Source of the DNA: CBDTYW01 sp965364735
GTDB lineage: Bacteria; Actinomycetota; Nitriliruptoria; Nitriliruptorales; Nitriliruptoraceae
Assembly: GCA_965364735.1 (NCBI GenBank)
Contig: CBDTYW010000013.1
Coordinates: 1 to 27,636, forward strand
Length of the DNA stretch: 27,636 nt
Direction: 5' to 3'
In this document: positions 7,060-15,300 of the stretch, piece by piece
Layout: each line of letters opens with the position of its first letter
Position numbering within the stretch: position 1 is the stretch's first letter
Position numbers and translations under genes: made by a program
Notes under the pieces: model-generated
The model's input: the letters and a program-made list of their open reading frames with translations, nothing else
What the model was told of the DNA's origin: nothing
Database searches by the model: none

Positions 7060-8073
7060 ATGGCCACGATGTCCACCGTCAAGTCGAAGGCGGAGGCGCT
7101 CGGGAAGCTGGCGCTGACCGGGAGCGGCGATGCCGCGGACTACATGGAGACCTACGACGTCCTGTTCTCCGACCGCCCCGAGAACACGCTCGCGGACCAC
7201 CAGGCCGGCGTTCCGATGCGGGGATATCAGCAGGGGAGCAGCGAGGAGCTCCAGACCCTCTACAAGTTCCTGCACCTGATGTGCACGCTCGGCTCGGTCG
7301 AGAAGATGTATCTCCCGCCGACGCTTGATCTCTCCAGGTCGGTCAAGGAGAACCAGGAGCTGACCGAGATCGAGATCGCACACGAGCTCGACGTCGCGCC
7401 TGACTCGACGCTGCTCGACCTCGGCTGCGGCTGTGGAGCGATCGCTCGCAGCATCGGCGCCAAGACGCGCTGCATCGTGCACGGCGTCAACATCGAGGCC
7501 TCGCAGATCGAGAAGGCCAACAAGGGCGCCGACCCGGCCCGCCTGCGCTTCCAGCTCGGCGACTTCAACGAGCCGTTGCCCTTCCGCGACGAGATGTTCG
7601 ACGGGGTCTACAACGTTCAGGCGCTCACCTACGCGACGGACCTCACCGCCACGCTCAAGGAAGCCTTCCGGGTGATGAAGCCCGGCACGCGAATGGTCAC
7701 CAACGACGTCGCGACGATGGACGCCTACGACTCCAGCAACCCGAAGCACCGCGAGCTCATCCAGCACACCCGTGAGCTCACCGTCTTCGGCGGCTTCTGG
7801 CACGCGAAGTACTGGGAGGACGCGTTCACCGCGGCGGGCTTCGAGATCCTGCGCTCCGAGGGCCGCAGCGCCGTCGACATGATCATCAAGGAGCGCGCCC
7901 TCTACGACCGCTTCAACGGCCTCGCCGGCAAGCTCGCCTCGGCGCGCCTCATCCCGCGTCGGATCGACGAGATGCTGATCCGCATGAACACGAACTGCGG
8001 GTCATACATCGAGGCCGAGCAGCAGGATCTGCTCACGCTCAACCATCTGATCGTGGCGCGCAAGCCGGGCTGA
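7060..8073 (+). CDS. Sterol C24-methyltransferase-like SAM methyltransferase
   Basis: 337 residues. The SAM motif I is LLDLGCGCGAIA at residues 118-129, followed by GVNIEASQIEKAN (motif for the ribose edge), GDFNEPLPFRDEMFDGVYNVQAL and FRVMKPG. The stretch YDSSNPKHRELIQHTREL followed by a GFEIL motif resembles the same region of yeast Erg6, where YDxxNPEHR precedes the post-motif helix. This makes it a sterol- or other terpenoid/lipid-alkylating enzyme rather than a generic methylase. A bacterial substrate could be a sterol, a hopanoid-like lipid or an unsaturated fatty acid, and the sequence does not decide. The start is the ATG at 7060; a TTG at 7051 with GGGAG in front of it, and an ATG at 7069, are alternatives. 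Neighbours are an SDR and an SRPBCC protein. Confidence 0.75.
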   Translation: MATMSTVKSKAEALGKLALTGSGDAADYMETYDVLFSDRPENTLADHQAGVPMRGYQQGSSEELQTLYKFLHLMCTLGSVEKMYLPPTLDLSRSVKENQELTEIEIAHELDVAPDSTLLDLGCGCGAIARSIGAKTRCIVHGVNIEASQIEKANKGADPARLRFQLGDFNEPLPFRDEMFDGVYNVQALTYATDLTATLKEAFRVMKPGTRMVTNDVATMDAYDSSNPKHRELIQHTRELTVFGGFWHAKYWEDAFTAAGFEILRSEGRSAVDMIIKERALYDRFNGLAGKLASARLIPRRIDEMLIRMNTNCGSYIEAEQQDLLTLNHLIVARKPG

Positions 8074-8087
8074 TCCAGCGGGGTTCC

Positions 8088-8136
8088 GGTCACGTCGGCG
8101 GCGCTGCGTCAACGCCGTTTGGCGTTCCCGGTGACC
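8088..8136. terminator. Nested inverted repeats between convergent genes
   Basis: An inner perfect stem AACGCC-GTTT-GGCGTT (8111-8126) lies inside an outer pair GGTCAC (8088-8093) and GTGACC (8131-8136). It sits at the 3' ends of the methyltransferase and SDR genes and could end both transcripts. There is no long T-tract. Confidence 0.35.
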
Positions 8137-8912
8137 CGGCCGATCAATCCGCTGCGTCCCGGGACGATCCGCGTGACGACGTCCAGGATCCGGGCGTCCG
8201 GGCCGACGACGACGCGGGCCTTGTCGCGCTCGATCCCGCGGACGATCCCGCGTGCGACCGCGTCGGGCGAACGGAGCATCGCGCCGGCTGCGCGCGAGGT
8301 CCCGAGCTTGGCGAGCGTCGCGGATCCGGCCCCGCGTGAGTCGCGCATGATGTTGGTGCGGATCGATCCGGGGTGCACCGAGGTCACGCCGACGTTCGAG
8401 TTGATGAGCTCGCCGCGCAGCGCCTCGGTGAAGGAGCGGATCGCGCCCTTCGACATCGAGTAGGCGGCGCTGCCGGGCATCCCGACGAACGCGACCATGC
8501 TCGACAGGTTCACGATGTGCGCTGCGTCCTGGGCGCGGAGCACGGGCAGGAACGCGTGGCAGCCGTGCACGACGCCCCAGACGTTGACGTCCATCACCCA
8601 GCGCACGAGGTCGAGGTCGTCGTCCTCGAACTGTCCCGCTGCGGTCACGCCGGCGTTGTTGACGAGGATGTGGACGGCGCCGTGCGCGGCGAGGACCTCA
8701 TCGGGGAGCAGCGCCATCCGGTCGCCGTCCGCGACGTCCGCGACGTGGACGCTCGCGGTCGGGCCGACGAGCCCCGCGGTCTCCGTGAGCCGATCAGCGG
8801 CGACGTCGACCAGCGCGACCCGACACCCGCTGCGTGCGAGGTGGACGGCGGTCGCCTGCCCGATCCCGCTCCCAGCGCCGGTGACGACGGCGACACGGTC
8901 CTGGAGCTGCAT
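8109..8912 (-). CDS. Short-chain dehydrogenase/reductase (SDR)
   Basis: 267 residues. It has the classical SDR order: TGAGSGIG at residues 11-18 for the dinucleotide, Asp36 at the end of the second strand (favouring NAD over NADP), NNAG at 85-88, and the catalytic set Ser138, Tyr151 and Lys155 in YSMSK. The PGSIRTNI stretch follows as usual. The C-terminus is longer than in plain sugar SDRs and ends in basic residues (GNAKRR), as in many actinobacterial SDRs that act on lipids or hydrophobic alcohols. The substrate is unknown. It converges on the SMT-like gene and is divergent from the SRPBCC gene. Confidence 0.9.
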   Translation of the reverse strand: MQLQDRVAVVTGAGSGIGQATAVHLARSGCRVALVDVAADRLTETAGLVGPTASVHVADVADGDRMALLPDEVLAAHGAVHILVNNAGVTAAGQFEDDDLDLVRWVMDVNVWGVVHGCHAFLPVLRAQDAAHIVNLSSMVAFVGMPGSAAYSMSKGAIRSFTEALRGELINSNVGVTSVHPGSIRTNIMRDSRGAGSATLAKLGTSRAAGAMLRSPDAVARGIVRGIERDKARVVVGPDARILDVVTRIVPGRSGLIGRVTGNAKRR

Positions 8913-8948
8913 GTTGTGAGTCCTCGTCGTTCGTGCCGCGGGTGGGGG

Positions 8949-8954
8949 AGCCTA
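8949..8954 (-). promoter_or_regulatory. Candidate -10 hexamer TAGGCT for the SDR gene
   Basis: CTAGGCT on the minus strand lies 36 bases before the SDR start codon and is identical to the hexamer before the Nudix gene. Confidence 0.4.
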
Positions 8955-9062
8955 GATCACCCTCCGGTGGTGGCCATCCGGCGGATGGTGCCGGTTGAGA
9001 CCCATCGTGCGTGGGCATGCTCTGGGCACCACACTTCCAGGCAACAACGGAAAGCACGTCCC

Positions 9063-9530
9063 ATGAGCGCCAGCATCACCGAGATCATCGACGTCGCCAC
9101 GCCGATCGAGCAGACCTTCGCCTACATCGCGGACTTCGGCAACCTCTCCGAGTGGGACCCGTCGTTCGACGAGTCACGCCGCCTGGACGACGGTGCCCTC
9201 GGCATCGGCTCCAAGTTCGAGGTCGCCACGAAGTGGGGCCCGGTCGAGCTGAAGATCCCGTACCTGATCACCGAGTTCGAGCGCCCGACCCGGGTGCGGC
9301 TCGTCGGCACCACGCCACGGTTCACCTCCGACGACGTGATCGAGTTCTCCGAGCTCCCGGATGGTGGCACCCGGGTCACCTACAAGGCGAAGCTCGACAC
9401 CAAGCTCCCCGACTTCCTCGACGTGCTCGGAACGCCTGGCTTCTGGCTTCTCGGCAAGGTCGTCGGCAAGTCCATGCGCGACAAGCTGAGCCAGCCCGAC
9501 GCCCTCGAGGGCCGCACCGCAGCCGCCTGA
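9063..9530 (+). CDS. SRPBCC (START-like) family protein
   Basis: 155 residues from the ATG at 9063. The start ITEIIDVATPIEQTFAYIADFGNLSEWDPSF is the usual SRPBCC opening: a first strand, a helix and the W-D-P turn. It is followed by strands FEVATKWGPVELKIPY and ITEFERPTRVRLVG and a C-terminal helix with FWLLGKVVGKSM. The fold makes a helix-grip pocket that binds hydrophobic ligands such as lipids, polyketides or sterols. It lacks the Rieske or cyclase features of larger relatives. The exact ligand is unknown, but the SMT-like and SDR genes nearby make a lipid plausible. It is one of three SRPBCC genes in the window and they are not close copies. Confidence 0.85.
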   Translation: MSASITEIIDVATPIEQTFAYIADFGNLSEWDPSFDESRRLDDGALGIGSKFEVATKWGPVELKIPYLITEFERPTRVRLVGTTPRFTSDDVIEFSELPDGGTRVTYKAKLDTKLPDFLDVLGTPGFWLLGKVVGKSMRDKLSQPDALEGRTAAA

Positions 9531-9584
9531 CCTGACTCCGTACAACCTCTGAACCTCACGGCCCGCGCCTCCTCATCGGTTCCT

Positions 9585-9590
9585 ACGATG
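9585..9590 (+). promoter_or_regulatory. Candidate -10 hexamer TACGAT before the micro-ORF cassette
   Basis: CCTACGAT fits the window's C-TANNNT pattern. It overlaps the ATG at 9588, so if it is the real -10, the first small ORF must start lower, for example at the GTG at 9609. Confidence 0.3.
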
Positions 9591-9710
9591 ACGGGGACGC
9601 GGGCCGAGGTGCTGCATGCGGATCTTTGTGCTGCGAAGCTGGCGTCGGCCGAAGACGTCGACCTCTGGAAGGACTCCTGGACCGAATGGATCGACGAGCT
9701 CGCGGCATGA
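9588..9710 (+). CDS. Micro-ORF 1 (40 residues), hypothetical
   Basis: The frame reads MTGTRAEVLHADLCAAKLAS then AEDVDLWKDSWTEWIDELAA and stops at 9708-9710. About 80% of its third positions are G or C, as in real genes here, and the composition (acidic, three Trp) looks protein-like. Its stop overlaps the start of the next small ORF as ATGA. The start is uncertain: ATG at 9588 coincides with a possible -10 hexamer, and GTG at 9609 would give 33 residues. No family is recognised. It is called because of codon use and overlap, not homology. Confidence 0.4.
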   Translation: MTGTRAEVLHADLCAAKLASAEDVDLWKDSWTEWIDELAA

Positions 9711-9838
9711 TCCGCCTGACGATCGGGCTGCTCGCGGTCTTGTCCGTGGAGTCAATCGCGGGTCCATGGGGCGTGATCGAGGCAGGGGACGTCGTCGCGG
9801 AATCGTTGAAGCTGGTTGCCGACGGGTTGGTCCTGTGA
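9707..9838 (+). CDS. Micro-ORF 2 (43 residues), small hydrophobic protein
   Basis: Starts at ATG 9707 within the stop of the previous small ORF and ends at TGA 9836-9838, which overlaps the GTG start of the acyltransferase. The N-terminus MIRLTIGLLAVLSVESIAG could be a short membrane helix or signal-like segment; the rest is a mild amphipathic helix (VVAESLKLVADGLVL). About 86% of third positions are G or C. Overlaps at both ends suggest coupled translation with the acyltransferase. It may be a real small membrane protein or a leader that sets translation of the next gene. No homologue is known to me. Confidence 0.4.
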   Translation: MIRLTIGLLAVLSVESIAGPWGVIEAGDVVAESLKLVADGLVL

Positions 9839-11202
9839 CCGCGCCCGTCGCCCCGACACGTTCGGGTCACCCCCGCTCCATGGCCCGCCGCGTCATCGAC
9901 CAGCTCCTGCGCGGGCTCGTCTTCGTGACGTTGGGCGCGTTCTTCCGCGACGTGGACATCGTCGGCCGCGAACGCATCCCGTCTGGCCGACCCATCCTGA
10001 TCGTGTCCAACCACTTCAACGGCTTCATCGACCCCGTGGTGCTGGTCAAGGTCTTCGATCGGCTCCCGCGCTTCCTCGCGAAGTCGTCGCTCTGGAAGAT
10101 CCGAGGGCTCGCTCCGCTCTGCGCGCTGGCGGGGATGATCCCCATCCACAGGCCGGGGGATGGTGATGTCCGTGACAACGTGAGCATGTTCGAGCGGTGT
10201 CACGACGTCCTCGCGGCGGGTGACATCGTCGGGATCTTCCCGGAGGGCACCACGCACGACGTTCCGTCCGTCCAGGCCGTCCGCACGGGCGCCGCGCGGA
10301 TCGCGCTCGGAGCGGTGGAGGCCGGGGCCCCTGACCTGGTCATCGTCCCTGTCGGCCTGACGTTCGACGACAAGCTGGTCCTGCGGTCACGGGTCATGGC
10401 TCAGGTGGGTCGACCGATCGAGGTCAGGGCGTTCGTCGACCGTCTCGGAGCAGCAGGCGGTGACGCCGACACGGCTTCTCGTGCAGCGGTTCAGCAGCTC
10501 ACCGCCGAGATCGGGCGGGGCATGCGGGCCGTCGCGCCCGACTACGCCGATGCACCTCAGGCTCGCGCGCTCGGGCGTGCTGGCGAGATCGCGGTCCGGA
10601 CCGACCGCACGCCCGGCGACACCTACGTCCGGCTCGGCGCGCGGGAGGCGATCGCGCGGAAGCTCGCGCGCGGCTCGGCGGAGCAACGCGACGAGGTGAT
10701 CAACGCGCTCGGTCGCTATCAGCTCGACCTCGACCTGCTGGGCCTGCGTGATCATCTCCTCGTCCCCGGCTTCGGTCCACGGCAGCTGATGCGCCAGACG
10801 ATCTTGCGCACGCTCGCGCTCGTCGTGCTCGCAGTCCCCGTGCTCGCCGGTCTGGTCTGGAACATCATCCCGTACGTCCTGACACGACTCGCTGGGCACT
10901 GGATTGCGCGGCCGACGACGAAGGGATCGGTCCGGCTCTCAGTGGCGCTCGTCGTCTTCCCGCTGATGTGGACGATCGTGGTGTTGCTGGACCCCTTCAG
11001 CGGCACGCTCCCGACGCTGACCGTGCTGGTCATGGCACCGTTGCTCGGGCTCCTCGCCGTGCGGATGCTCGAGACGCTCGTGCGGACCGTCCGCGCGTGG
11101 CAGGGGGTCAACGGGCTGCGGGCTCGCTCCTCCCTGATCGACGAGGTGATGCACCGACGACGGCAGCTCACCGACGCGATCGACGAGGTCATCAGCGGCT
11201 GA
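9835..11202 (+). CDS. PlsC-type acyltransferase with C-terminal membrane segments
   Basis: 455 residues from the GTG at 9835; an ATG at 9880 is the alternative. The acyltransferase motif I is NHFNGFID, with His60 and Asp66, so the spacing is HX5D rather than the common HX4D, as in the yeast Gat1/Gat2-like glycerol-3-phosphate acyltransferases. Motif III is IFPEGTTHD at about residues 134-142, followed by RTGAARIALGA. After a helical middle region the C-terminus has two or three membrane helices (LRTLALVVLAVPVLAGLVW, VALVVFPLMWTIVVLL, LTVLVMAPLLGLLAV). It probably acylates glycerol-3-phosphate or lysophosphatidate at the membrane. Two micro-ORFs run into its start. Confidence 0.88.
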   Translation: MTAPVAPTRSGHPRSMARRVIDQLLRGLVFVTLGAFFRDVDIVGRERIPSGRPILIVSNHFNGFIDPVVLVKVFDRLPRFLAKSSLWKIRGLAPLCALAGMIPIHRPGDGDVRDNVSMFERCHDVLAAGDIVGIFPEGTTHDVPSVQAVRTGAARIALGAVEAGAPDLVIVPVGLTFDDKLVLRSRVMAQVGRPIEVRAFVDRLGAAGGDADTASRAAVQQLTAEIGRGMRAVAPDYADAPQARALGRAGEIAVRTDRTPGDTYVRLGAREAIARKLARGSAEQRDEVINALGRYQLDLDLLGLRDHLLVPGFGPRQLMRQTILRTLALVVLAVPVLAGLVWNIIPYVLTRLAGHWIARPTTKGSVRLSVALVVFPLMWTIVVLLDPFSGTLPTLTVLVMAPLLGLLAVRMLETLVRTVRAWQGVNGLRARSSLIDEVMHRRRQLTDAIDEVISG

Positions 11203-11242
11203 CCCGAGCCAGCATCGGCCAGTGCGGAGGCGCGTGACGCTC

Positions 11243-11248
11243 TACGGT
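11243..11248 (+). promoter_or_regulatory. Candidate -10 hexamer TACGGT before the DUF2237 gene
   Basis: CTACGGT lies 28 bases before the ATC proposed as start of the DUF2237 gene, which would give a leader of about 20 bases. Confidence 0.35.
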
Positions 11249-11276
11249 CGCCGCACCCCCGAGAACGGTCGAGTCC

Positions 11277-11675
11277 ATCGCTGAACACAACGTCCTGGGA
11301 GGTCCGCTGGAGGGCTGCAGCATCGACCCGATGACTGGTTGGTTCCGTGACGGGTCGTGCCGGACCGGACCCGGCGACTTCGGCAGCCACACGATCTGCG
11401 CGGTGATGAGCACCGAGTTCCTCGCCCATCAGAAGGCGATCGGCAACGACCTGTCGACCCCTCGCCCCGAGTACGGCTTCCCGGGCCTGAGCCCAGGGGA
11501 CCGGTGGTGTGTCACCGCACCGAACTGGCTGCGCGCCCACAACGACGGGGCCGCCGCGCCCGTCGTGCTCGCAGCCACGAACGAAGCGGTCCTGTCGATC
11601 GTGTCGCTCGATGTCCTGCGCGCTTCCGCGGTCGACGTGCCCGACGACCTGTCAGCCATCGACGATGGAGCGTGA
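11277..11675 (+). CDS. DUF2237 family protein with no canonical start codon
   Basis: The conserved body (FRDGSCRTGPGDFGSHTICA, then ATNEAVL and the GNDLSTPRPEYGFPG block) is typical of DUF2237, a bacterial family of unknown function. Family members begin about MxExNVLGG...DPMTG. Here EHNVLGGPLEGCSIDPMTG is encoded before the first ATG (11331), so starting at 11331 would cut off conserved residues. The frame is open back to a TGA at 11235-11237, but has no ATG, GTG or TTG there. ATC at 11277 lies exactly where the initiator Met should be (ATC-GCT-GAA-CAC-AAC). It may be a rare ATC start, a G-to-C change in ATG, or a sequence error. If 11331 is used, the product is 114 residues. Confidence 0.8.
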   Translation: MAEHNVLGGPLEGCSIDPMTGWFRDGSCRTGPGDFGSHTICAVMSTEFLAHQKAIGNDLSTPRPEYGFPGLSPGDRWCVTAPNWLRAHNDGAAAPVVLAATNEAVLSIVSLDVLRASAVDVPDDLSAIDDGA

Positions 11676-11720
11676 CCTCAGGGACGCATCTGCCGAGCGG
11701 TCGTTCGAGAGCTCAGGGCT

Positions 11721-12230
11721 TCAGCAACCGAGGTCGTCCTGACGCGTGAGGAGCTGGTCGAGCCGCCCCAGCATCATGTTGAGGTCGTGGGTTCCACGCT
11801 TTCGGCTCTGGGAGAAGCTCGGGTCGTCCTTCGTCACGGTGGTCGTCTGTCCGTTGGCGAACATCGCGGTCTGGCCGTCGCCACCCCAGGCCATGGCGAA
11901 GTCGTTCACCTGCTGCGCTTGCTGCTGGATGCGCTTGCCGATCTCCTCGCAGGGGTCGTCCTCCTCGTCTTCCTCGTCGGGGGTGTCATCGCCACCTCCG
12001 GGTGTCGGAGCGGGCTTGATGATCTCCGGGATCTCTGGGAGCCAGCTGCCGAACCGCTCCCACATGTCGGCAGGGATCTGGATCACGTCGACCTCACCGT
12101 TGCCGGACTCCGCGACGACGACGATCTCGTACGCCTCGTCAGCATGGACGGCGGATGGCAGGAGCAGCGCGGCGCCGATGACCGCCGGGACGATGGAGCG
12201 GCGAGCGAGGGAGAGAAGCTGACGGGACAT
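11721..12230 (-). CDS. Secreted acidic hypothetical protein
   Basis: 169 residues. The N-terminus is a Sec signal peptide: basic SLARRS, hydrophobic IVPAVIGAALLLPS, and an AVHA cleavage site near residue 30. The mature part starts DEAYEIVVVAESGNGEVDVIQIP and later has a very acidic linker (DDTPDEEDEEDDP) followed by a helical, glutamine-rich region (KRIQQQAQQVNDF) and a C-terminal helix (LNMMLGRLDQLLT). Two cysteines, one after the linker and one at the last position, could pair. I do not know a family. GGAGG lies 9 bases before the ATG. It is divergent from the oxoprolinase gene. Confidence 0.75.
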   Translation of the reverse strand: MSRQLLSLARRSIVPAVIGAALLLPSAVHADEAYEIVVVAESGNGEVDVIQIPADMWERFGSWLPEIPEIIKPAPTPGGGDDTPDEEDEEDDPCEEIGKRIQQQAQQVNDFAMAWGGDGQTAMFANGQTTTVTKDDPSFSQSRKRGTHDLNMMLGRLDQLLTRQDDLGC

Positions 12231-12298
12231 GATGGCGAACCTCCGAGATCGGGCTGCGCGTGTCGCGGCCTCTGGGAGGTCAGAGCGAGCAGCCGGCC

Positions 12299-12314
12299 CA
12301 CCGATACATCGGTG
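12299..12314. promoter_or_regulatory. Perfect 16-bp palindrome, likely operator of the oxoprolinase gene
   Basis: CACCGAT and ATCGGTG are 7-bp arms around AC. The site is 35 bases before the start of the HyuA-HyuB gene and 12 bases upstream of the TACGCT hexamer, so it covers the -35 region. The divergent secreted protein gene could also be affected. The regulator is not in the window as far as I can tell. Confidence 0.5.
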
Positions 12315-12325
12315 AGCGAGGTTCC

Positions 12326-12331
12326 TACGCT
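12326..12331 (+). promoter_or_regulatory. Candidate -10 hexamer TACGCT
   Basis: CCTACGCT lies 18 bases before the ATG at 12350, with the AAGGAG ribosome site (12338-12343) in between, giving a very short leader. Confidence 0.4.
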
Positions 12332-12349
12332 TCGCACAAGGAGCAGCGC

Positions 12350-15300
12350 ATGTGGGATTTCTGGATCGACCGTGGCGGGACGTTCACCGACCTCGTCGGG
12401 CGCGCGCCCGAGGGGACGCTGCACACCCACAAGCTGCTGAGCGATGCTCCTGATCGCTACGACGACGCGGCCGTTGCCGGGATCCGCGCGCTGCTCGACC
12501 TCGAGGTCGACGCCGTTCTGCCGACCGACCTGATCCGCTCCATCCGCATGGGGACGACGGTCGCGACGAACGCGCTGCTCGAACGCCGGGGTGACCGGAC
12601 GGTCCTCGCCATCACCGCCGGGCTCGGCGACCTGCTGCGCATCGGCTTCCAGAACCGTCCGCGGCTCTTCGATCTCGACATCGTGCTCCCGGATCTCCTG
12701 CACGAACGTGTCGTCGAGATCTCCGAACGCATGGGGGCCGACGGGGCGGTCGTCACGGCCGTGGACGAGGATGCGGCTCGCCGAGATCTCGCAGCCGCGT
12801 ACGACGACGGCATACGAGCGGTTGCGGTCGCGCTGCTGCACGGGCACCGCTTCGTCGAGCACGAGCAACGCATCGCCGCGATCGCGCGGGACATCGGGTT
12901 CACGCAGGTCTCGGTGAGCCACGAGGTCAGCCCCCTGTCGAAGCTGATCGCGCGTGGCGACACGACCGTCGTCGACGCCTACCTCTCGCCGATCCTGCGT
13001 CGCTACATCGACCGCGTGGTCGCGGCGGTCGGGGAGGGGACGCGGCTCGAGTTCATGCAGTCCAGCGGCGGGCTCACGGACGCGCGGTTGTTCCAGGGCA
13101 AGGACGCGATCCTGTCGGGCCCGGCTGGCGGCGTCGTCGGGATGGTCGAGGCGGGGAGGCAGGCGGGGTTCGAGCACCTCATCGGCTTCGACATGGGCGG
13201 AACGTCGACCGACGTGACCCACTTCGACGGGGAGCTGGAACGAACCTTCGAGACGGAGGTGGCGGGCGTGCGCGTGCGCGCCCCGATGCTGCACGTGCAC
13301 ACGGTCGCCGCCGGTGGAGGATCGATCCTCCATTTCGACGGCGCCCGCTTCCGCGTCGGCCCGGACTCCGCCGGCGCGGATCCGGGACCCGCGTGCTACC
13401 GAGGTGGTGGCCCGTTGACCGTGACGGACGCCAACGTTCTGCTCGGCCGGATCCGGCCGGAGCACTTCCCGTCGATCTTCGGCCCGCAGGGTGACGCGTC
13501 GCTGGACGCGGAGATCGTCGCGCAGCGCTTCGACACGTGGGCTGGCAAGATGCGGGCGGCGACCGACGACGACCGCTCGGGTGTCCAGATCGCCGAGGGG
13601 CTCCTCACGATCGCGGTCGCGAACATGGCCAACGCGATCAAGAAGATCTCCGTGATGCGGGGGCACGACGTCACCGCCTACGCGCTGCACTGCTTCGGTG
13701 GCGCTGGCGGTCAGCACGCGTGCGCGGTCGCTGACGAGCTCGGCATGTCGACGGTGCTCGTGCATCCGTTCGCGGGCGTGTTGTCGGCGTACGGAATGGG
13801 CCTTGCGGACGTCCGGGCGCTTCGCGAGCGGCAGGTCGACCGGCCGCTGGATGCGCAGGGGATCGCCGTCGCGAGCGGGATCGCCGAGGAGCTGCGGGCA
13901 GACGCCCTCGAGGAGATGGCATCGCAGGGCATCGCGGCCCCGGAGACGAGGACCGTCGCCCGGGCGATGGTCCGGTACGCGGGATCGCAGCAGCCGATCG
14001 CGCTCGATCTCTCCGACACCGCGACGATGCGGCTCGCCTTCGCCGCAGCACACCGGAGCCGGTTCGGGTTCGACGCGCCGAGCCGTCAGCTCGACATCGA
14101 GGCCGTGACGGTCGAGGCGGTCGCCACAGCTCCTGACGTCGCGGTTGGCCGGGTCGGCAACCGCGGCACCGTCGCAGCGCGATCGGTTCCGGCGAGGGAA
14201 CGGGCCCGGATGCGTTCCGGCGGAGCGTGGTGCGACGCGGCGCTGCACCACCGAGAAGTGCTGGAGCCGAGTGACGTGATCGAGGGGCCGGCGATCGTGG
14301 TCGAGCGGACGGGGACCACGATCGTCGACGTCGGCTGGCAGGCCGCGATCGACGATGAGCGCAACCTCGTCATCACGCGCGTCGTCGCCCGCCCGGCGCG
14401 CGTCGCGGTCGGCACGAACGTCGACCCGGTCCTGCTGGAGGTCTTCAACAACCTCTTCATGTCGATCGCCGAGCAGATGGGCGGCACGCTCGCGAACACC
14501 GCGTACTCCGTGAACATCAAGGAACGCCTCGACTTCTCCTGCGCCGTGTTCGACGCAGCCGGGGATCTGGTCGCGAACGCCCCGCACGTCCCGGTCCACC
14601 TCGGATCGATGGGTGCATCGGTCCGGACCGTCATCGACCGCAACGCCGACCCCGACGGGACGACGACGATGCGGCCGGGGAACGCGTACGTGTTGAACAA
14701 CCCGTTCGACGGCGGCACGCACCTCCCGGACGTGACGGTCATCTCGCCCGTGTTCGACGAGGCCGGGAAGACGATCCAGTTCTACGTCGGCTCACGCGGC
14801 CACCACGCGGACATCGGCGGGCGAACTCCCGGGTCGTCGCCGCCGGACAGCACCCACATCGAGGAGGAGGGCGTCGTGATCGACAACGTCCTGCTCGTGG
14901 AGCAGGGACGGTTCCGCGAGCGCGAGGTCCGGGAGCTGCTGACGAGCGCGGCCATGCCGGTGCGCAACGTCGAGCAGAACATCGCGGACCTGACGGCGCA
15001 GATCGCAGCGAACGAGACGGGCGCGACGGCCATCCGGGCGATGATCCGCAAGTTCGGGATCGACGTCGTCCACGCCTACATGCAGCACGTGCAGGACAAC
15101 GCGGAGGAGTCGGTTCGTCGGCTCATCGACACCCTCGACGACGGGGCGTTCGTGCTGCCCCTCGACAACGGCTGCGAGGTGCGGGTGGCGGTCCGCGTCG
15201 ACCGTGCGACCAGGACCGCGAGCTTCGACTTCTCGGGCACGAGCGCCCAGGATCCGGGCAACCACAACGCCCCGGTCTCGATCTGCAACGCCGCTGTGCT

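Noticed and set aside
12083..14722. An 879-codon open frame antisense to the oxoprolinase gene
   Set aside because: Its translation is Arg/Asp/Pro/His-rich, has no family pattern, and mirrors the codon bias of the strong plus-strand gene.
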